NCBI GenBank assembly: GCA_007644065.1
Contig: VJWN01000004.1
Location: 1 to 64,000, forward strand
DNA length: 64,000 bases
Reading direction: 5' to 3'
Source: Margaritispora aquatica
Lineage: Eukaryota > Ascomycota > Leotiomycetes > Helotiales > Discinellaceae
In this document: piece after piece, positions 61,015 to 64,000 of the stretch
How positions within the stretch are numbered: the first letter of the stretch is position 1
Layout: each line of letters starts with the position of its first letter
Position numbers and translations under genes: made by a program
The notes under the pieces: model-generated
Told to the model about the DNA's origin: nothing
What the model saw: only the letters and a program-made list of their open reading frames with translations
The model's database searches: none

Positions 61015-61665
61015 CCGTTGAAGCTGGTTTCATCACGACCACGAGTCTGCTCTCGGTAAATATCTCTCGCTTGTTGATTTTGGGTGAAAATGCTAAAGAG
61101 AAACAAAGTGGATGGTTTTCAGTCTCGCCTTGTATCCTGGTGACCAAGAGCGCTTGCTTCAAGAGTTGATCGATTACGATGTGAAAGAAAATACAGACTG
61201 GACGCCAGATCTCGCAGACTCCCGCCCCATCCTCGGTATTTTGATCAAGGAAGTCCAACGCCTCCACAACCCTTCATACCAACCAGAGCGAACTGCACTT
61301 GCAGATGTCACCATCCCAGGAGGCTACTGCATACACAAAGAGGCAACTATGATCATCGGGATGCATCACCTCCACAACAATCCCAGAGTCTGGGTTGATT
61401 CTGCAAAGTTTGATCCTGATCGCTGGAATACTGATAAAGTCAAAAACCAGCACAGAGCCGCTTAGGTATCGTTTGCTGCCAGACCGAGGAAATGCATTGG
61501 ATTCAACTTCGCTCTTGAAGAGACCCGGGTAATCATTGCTATGTTGATATATATAAGTATCAATTCGAGAAGGTCGGCCAAGATCATGTGGAATACGATC
61601 CTGCATTCCAGCTGTTTCGGCCGATGAAATTGTATGTCAAGGCGGAGAGAAGAACGAGCTAGCCT
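61015..61665 (+). pseudogene. Cytochrome P450, 3' fragment
   Basis: The fragment starts in the I-helix (EAGFITTTSLLS), continues after a 53-nt intron (61056-61108) as WMVFSLALYPGDQERLLQEL, then shows the ExxR helix (IKEVQRLHNPSYQPERTA), PGGYCIHKEA, and the region NPRVWVDSAKFDPDRWN. A stop (TAG at 61463-61465) interrupts it before the haem-binding loop FAARPRKCIGFNFALEE, in which the conserved Gly of FxxGxRxCxG is Arg. A frameshift in a TATATATA run near 61545 follows, and the P450 C-terminus is readable in the next frame to about 61660. The N-terminal half is absent. Confidence 0.85.
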
Positions 61666-62491
61666 GGAAAGAGCAAGAAGGACCAGAAATAGATGCAATG
61701 CTTAAGTTTCCTGTCACTTACCGTTAACTAGAAAAATTTGAGCTCGGCAGCATAGAGAAGCCCAACGCGTGTCGTCTATTTAGATTTGGCGAAGGATACC
61801 TACTCTCCGTTCTCTGATACTTCTTGCACTTCAAGTCTTGCGATGAAGTTAAACAAGAACTGGATAAATTGGTGACATCTACATCCAAAGCTCGGTGAAG
61901 GAAAGTCAGTTATCTTTGCACGTGCAAATGTTGATATATGCCCCGCACTATATGTCACCCATGACTGCTCCGGCTTGGCAGGGACGACATCTTTCTCTTT
62001 GAGAACTCAAATCCGAATCTTGACTTCTTGTAGAAACTCCCCCGAGATCAGAAGCTTTATCGATGTCAATCTTTGATTGATTATGCATTGGCAAGGCCAA
62101 TGGTAAGATGACCTCTCTGCACGAGTGTGCTGGTGACGACCTGCCTCGCTTGTCCTGCTATTACTTCGCCTTTATTTGTTTAGTTATCGACGTCGTATGC
62201 GCTCGATCATGACCAGGGATCGGTATGTCTTCTGTGCGCCGGCAGTGGGCCAGATCTAGGTCGGTTTGCGGGTGACATGCAGTTGGACCGTTGAGATGGT
62301 GGGATGAAATGCAAAATATGGAGAGGAGTTCGGTGAAGATGGTGGTTACGTTCAGGTGATCATTCAATTTCCGAGAAACAACCAACTTAGCATTGCTATA
62401 TAGTCTATGGCGCCCTGCAATACAGTTAGTAAGAAGTAGCTACGACTTACTCTCCAAAGTCCAGCCATCCATCTCATCGACAACCGCACTC
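61666..62491. other. Degenerate or non-coding region before the nuclease gene
   Basis: About 830 bp. At about 61650-61870 one plus-strand frame looks protein-like (LAWKEQEGPEIDAML, then NACRLFRFGEGYLLSVL) but is broken by three stops, so it may be another gene remnant. I could not assign it. The rest probably holds the promoter of the next gene. Confidence 0.4.
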
Positions 62492-64000
62492 ATGGCTCGT
62501 CTCTCTACTTTGGTGGCAGCTGCCGCTTCTTTGGCCACTACCATCTCGGCTGCTGCGACGACTGGAACTTTCAGTAAGTACTCTCACACTTATCCTCATT
62601 CTCGCTATTGCCAAGCAATCCTCCACCAGTTTGCATTTCTACTTCCAGGATGAAAGACCTCGGTTGGCTTGTTTGGGTAAGCGACTAACTCAATTCAAAA
62701 GATGTGCTCACAATGAATGTCGCCGGTCTCCCTGCTATCTTGAACGGAAATGATGTCACTGGAGACAAAGCAACAAATGCTGGAACTATCGGCACGCTGT
62801 TCACACAGTACAATTACTCGATGATCCACATGCAGGAAGGTAAGGTTTCCTGGTCCGAGAGCAGATATCTTTGAACTGATCTCTCTACCAGATTTCAACT
62901 ACCACGCATACATCTACGCAACAGATACTCATCCATACCGAACCGCCACCTCAGGTGGTGCTCTCTTCGGCAGTGGATTGAACTCCGTTTCCAACTTCAA
63001 CTGGCTCGGCTTCACCCGCGTGAAGTGGGCAACATGCTCCGATGCATCTGGATCTGATTGTTTAACACCCAAGGGCTTCACTTTCATGCGCACAATCGTG
63101 TCTGAGGGTGTCTACATTGATTTCTACAACCTCCACACCGATGCTGGGTAAGTCCCTCCCTATCCAGCCCAAAAATCAAACTAACCACCCTCCCCAGAAC
63201 CGAAGCAGGAGACGAGACCGCCCGCGCCGCCAACCTCGAGCAAGTAGCCAGTTACATAGACGTGAACTCCAAAGGCAACGCCGTCGTTCTCTTCGGCGAC
63301 ACCAACTCGCGCTACACCCGCGCCTTGGACAACATCACCGTGTTCGCTAACCAAAACGGCATGACAGACACCTGGCTGCAAACGCAGCGCGCAAACGTGA
63401 TCCCGACCGTGGAAACTGTCTGCGACAACCCCTCGCTCACCAACACCTGCGAGACGGTCGACAAGGTCTTCTACCGCGGCTCCAAGCAGCTCGCGCTCAG
63501 TGTCACCTACTGGAACTACGAGTCCTCCAAGTTCCTGCAATCCGACGGCAGCGTGCTCAGCGACCACAATCCAATCACCGCTACCTTCTCCTGGACCGTC
63601 AGCAATTCGTTCCGCCAGTCGCCATTCTGGGGAAGCGAGACGGGAACGTGGTTCAATGACCTCCCATCTCTGCCTGCTTCGCCTAAGGCTTCTGTGATTT
63701 CGTTCCGTGGCAGCTCGCGTCTCGATTCTGTGGGCATCGCGCTCACCTCTGGCGCGACGTTCACTCATGGTGGAACTGGCGGAACTGCTACCTCGCTTAC
63801 GCTTGCCAGTACCGAGTACTGGGTTACAGCCAAGGTGTGCAAGGGCACATACAACTCGACTGTGAGGAATTTCTATATCCTCGCCACCACGAGCACTGGA
63901 AGAACTTTGGCGAGCGGAACTCTGACGAGCGATTGTGCAACCTTCTCCGCACCAACAGGATACCAGATTGTGGGATACTTGGGATCAGCTGGTGATAATG
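62492..64000 (+). CDS. Secreted endonuclease/exonuclease/phosphatase-family protein with jacalin-like tail (3' end outside window)
   Basis: Exons 62492-62573, 62702-62839, 62892-63147 and 63198 onward join in frame; the gene runs past the window end with at least 426 residues seen. A signal peptide is followed by an EEP-fold domain: NVLTMNVAGLP near 28, the metal-binding Glu in MIHMQEDF near 73, VLFGDTNSRYT near 200 and the catalytic SDHNP near 300. This is the layout of secreted sphingomyelinase- or DNase-like enzymes. The C-terminal part (VISFRGSSRLDSVGIALTSG, THGGTGG, YWVTAKVCKG) resembles a jacalin-type lectin fold. Substrate cannot be told from sequence. Confidence 0.87.

Overview
The window is fungal nuclear DNA. 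Short introns (mostly 48-60 nt) with GTANGT-type donors and CTAAC/CTAAT branch sites, a divergent H3-H4 histone pair, an NMT1/THI5 gene with a fungal-type TPP riboswitch in its leader, a Zn2Cys6 regulator, and repeats mutated in the CpA-to-TpA style of repeat-induced point mutation (RIP) all point to a filamentous ascomycete (Pezizomycotina). A leotiomycete is my guess and is not proven. All exon joins given here were made by eye from splice sites, reading frame and protein-family similarity recalled from memory; no search was run.

Positions 1 to about 9.8 kb form an AT-rich, gene-free repeat block. A Ty3/gypsy gag-protease relic (about 400-2421) reads rightward and stops where a Ty1/copia element lies (2422-8719, coding on the minus strand, two LTRs, PPT, half-tRNA primer site). 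To its right are a solo LTR of the same family (8963-9415), a 9-bp tandem array, and an older LTR relative in inverted orientation (about 9595-9793). Both coding elements carry stops and ligand losses of RIP type.

From 10 kb the base composition becomes that of ordinary genes. In order: an NAPE-PLD-like metallo-hydrolase (+), a secreted SMP-30-like beta-propeller (+), histone H4 (-) and H3 (+) sharing one promoter region, the thiamine-pyrimidine synthase NMT1/THI5 (+) with TPP aptamer and two overlapping uORFs, a PPS1-like dual-specificity phosphatase (+), the TFIIH helicase RAD3/XPD (+, ten exons), splicing factor PRP3 (-), Pol I subunit RPA190 (+), a small membrane protein (-), Mediator subunit MED13 (-), ribosome-biogenesis factor ENP2 (+), a single-pass membrane protein (-), and a 1,910-residue coiled-coil protein of unknown function (+). 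These are mainly housekeeping genes: nucleotide excision repair and transcription (RAD3, RPA190, MED13), splicing (PRP3) and ribosome assembly (ENP2, RPA190).

The last 9 kb is accessory in character: a Zn2Cys6 transcription factor (+), an intronless flavin monooxygenase closely resembling bacterial RutA (-), two truncated and frameshifted pseudogenes that face away from each other (a 3-hydroxyacyl-CoA-dehydrogenase/YWTD fusion and a cytochrome P450), and a secreted endonuclease/exonuclease/phosphatase-family protein with a probable jacalin-like tail that runs off the window end. I found no CRISPR array, rRNA or tRNA gene and no clearly new multi-gene system. The points most worth checking are the riboswitch/uORF layout, the RIP-erased zinc knuckle, the RutA-like gene and the large coiled-coil protein.
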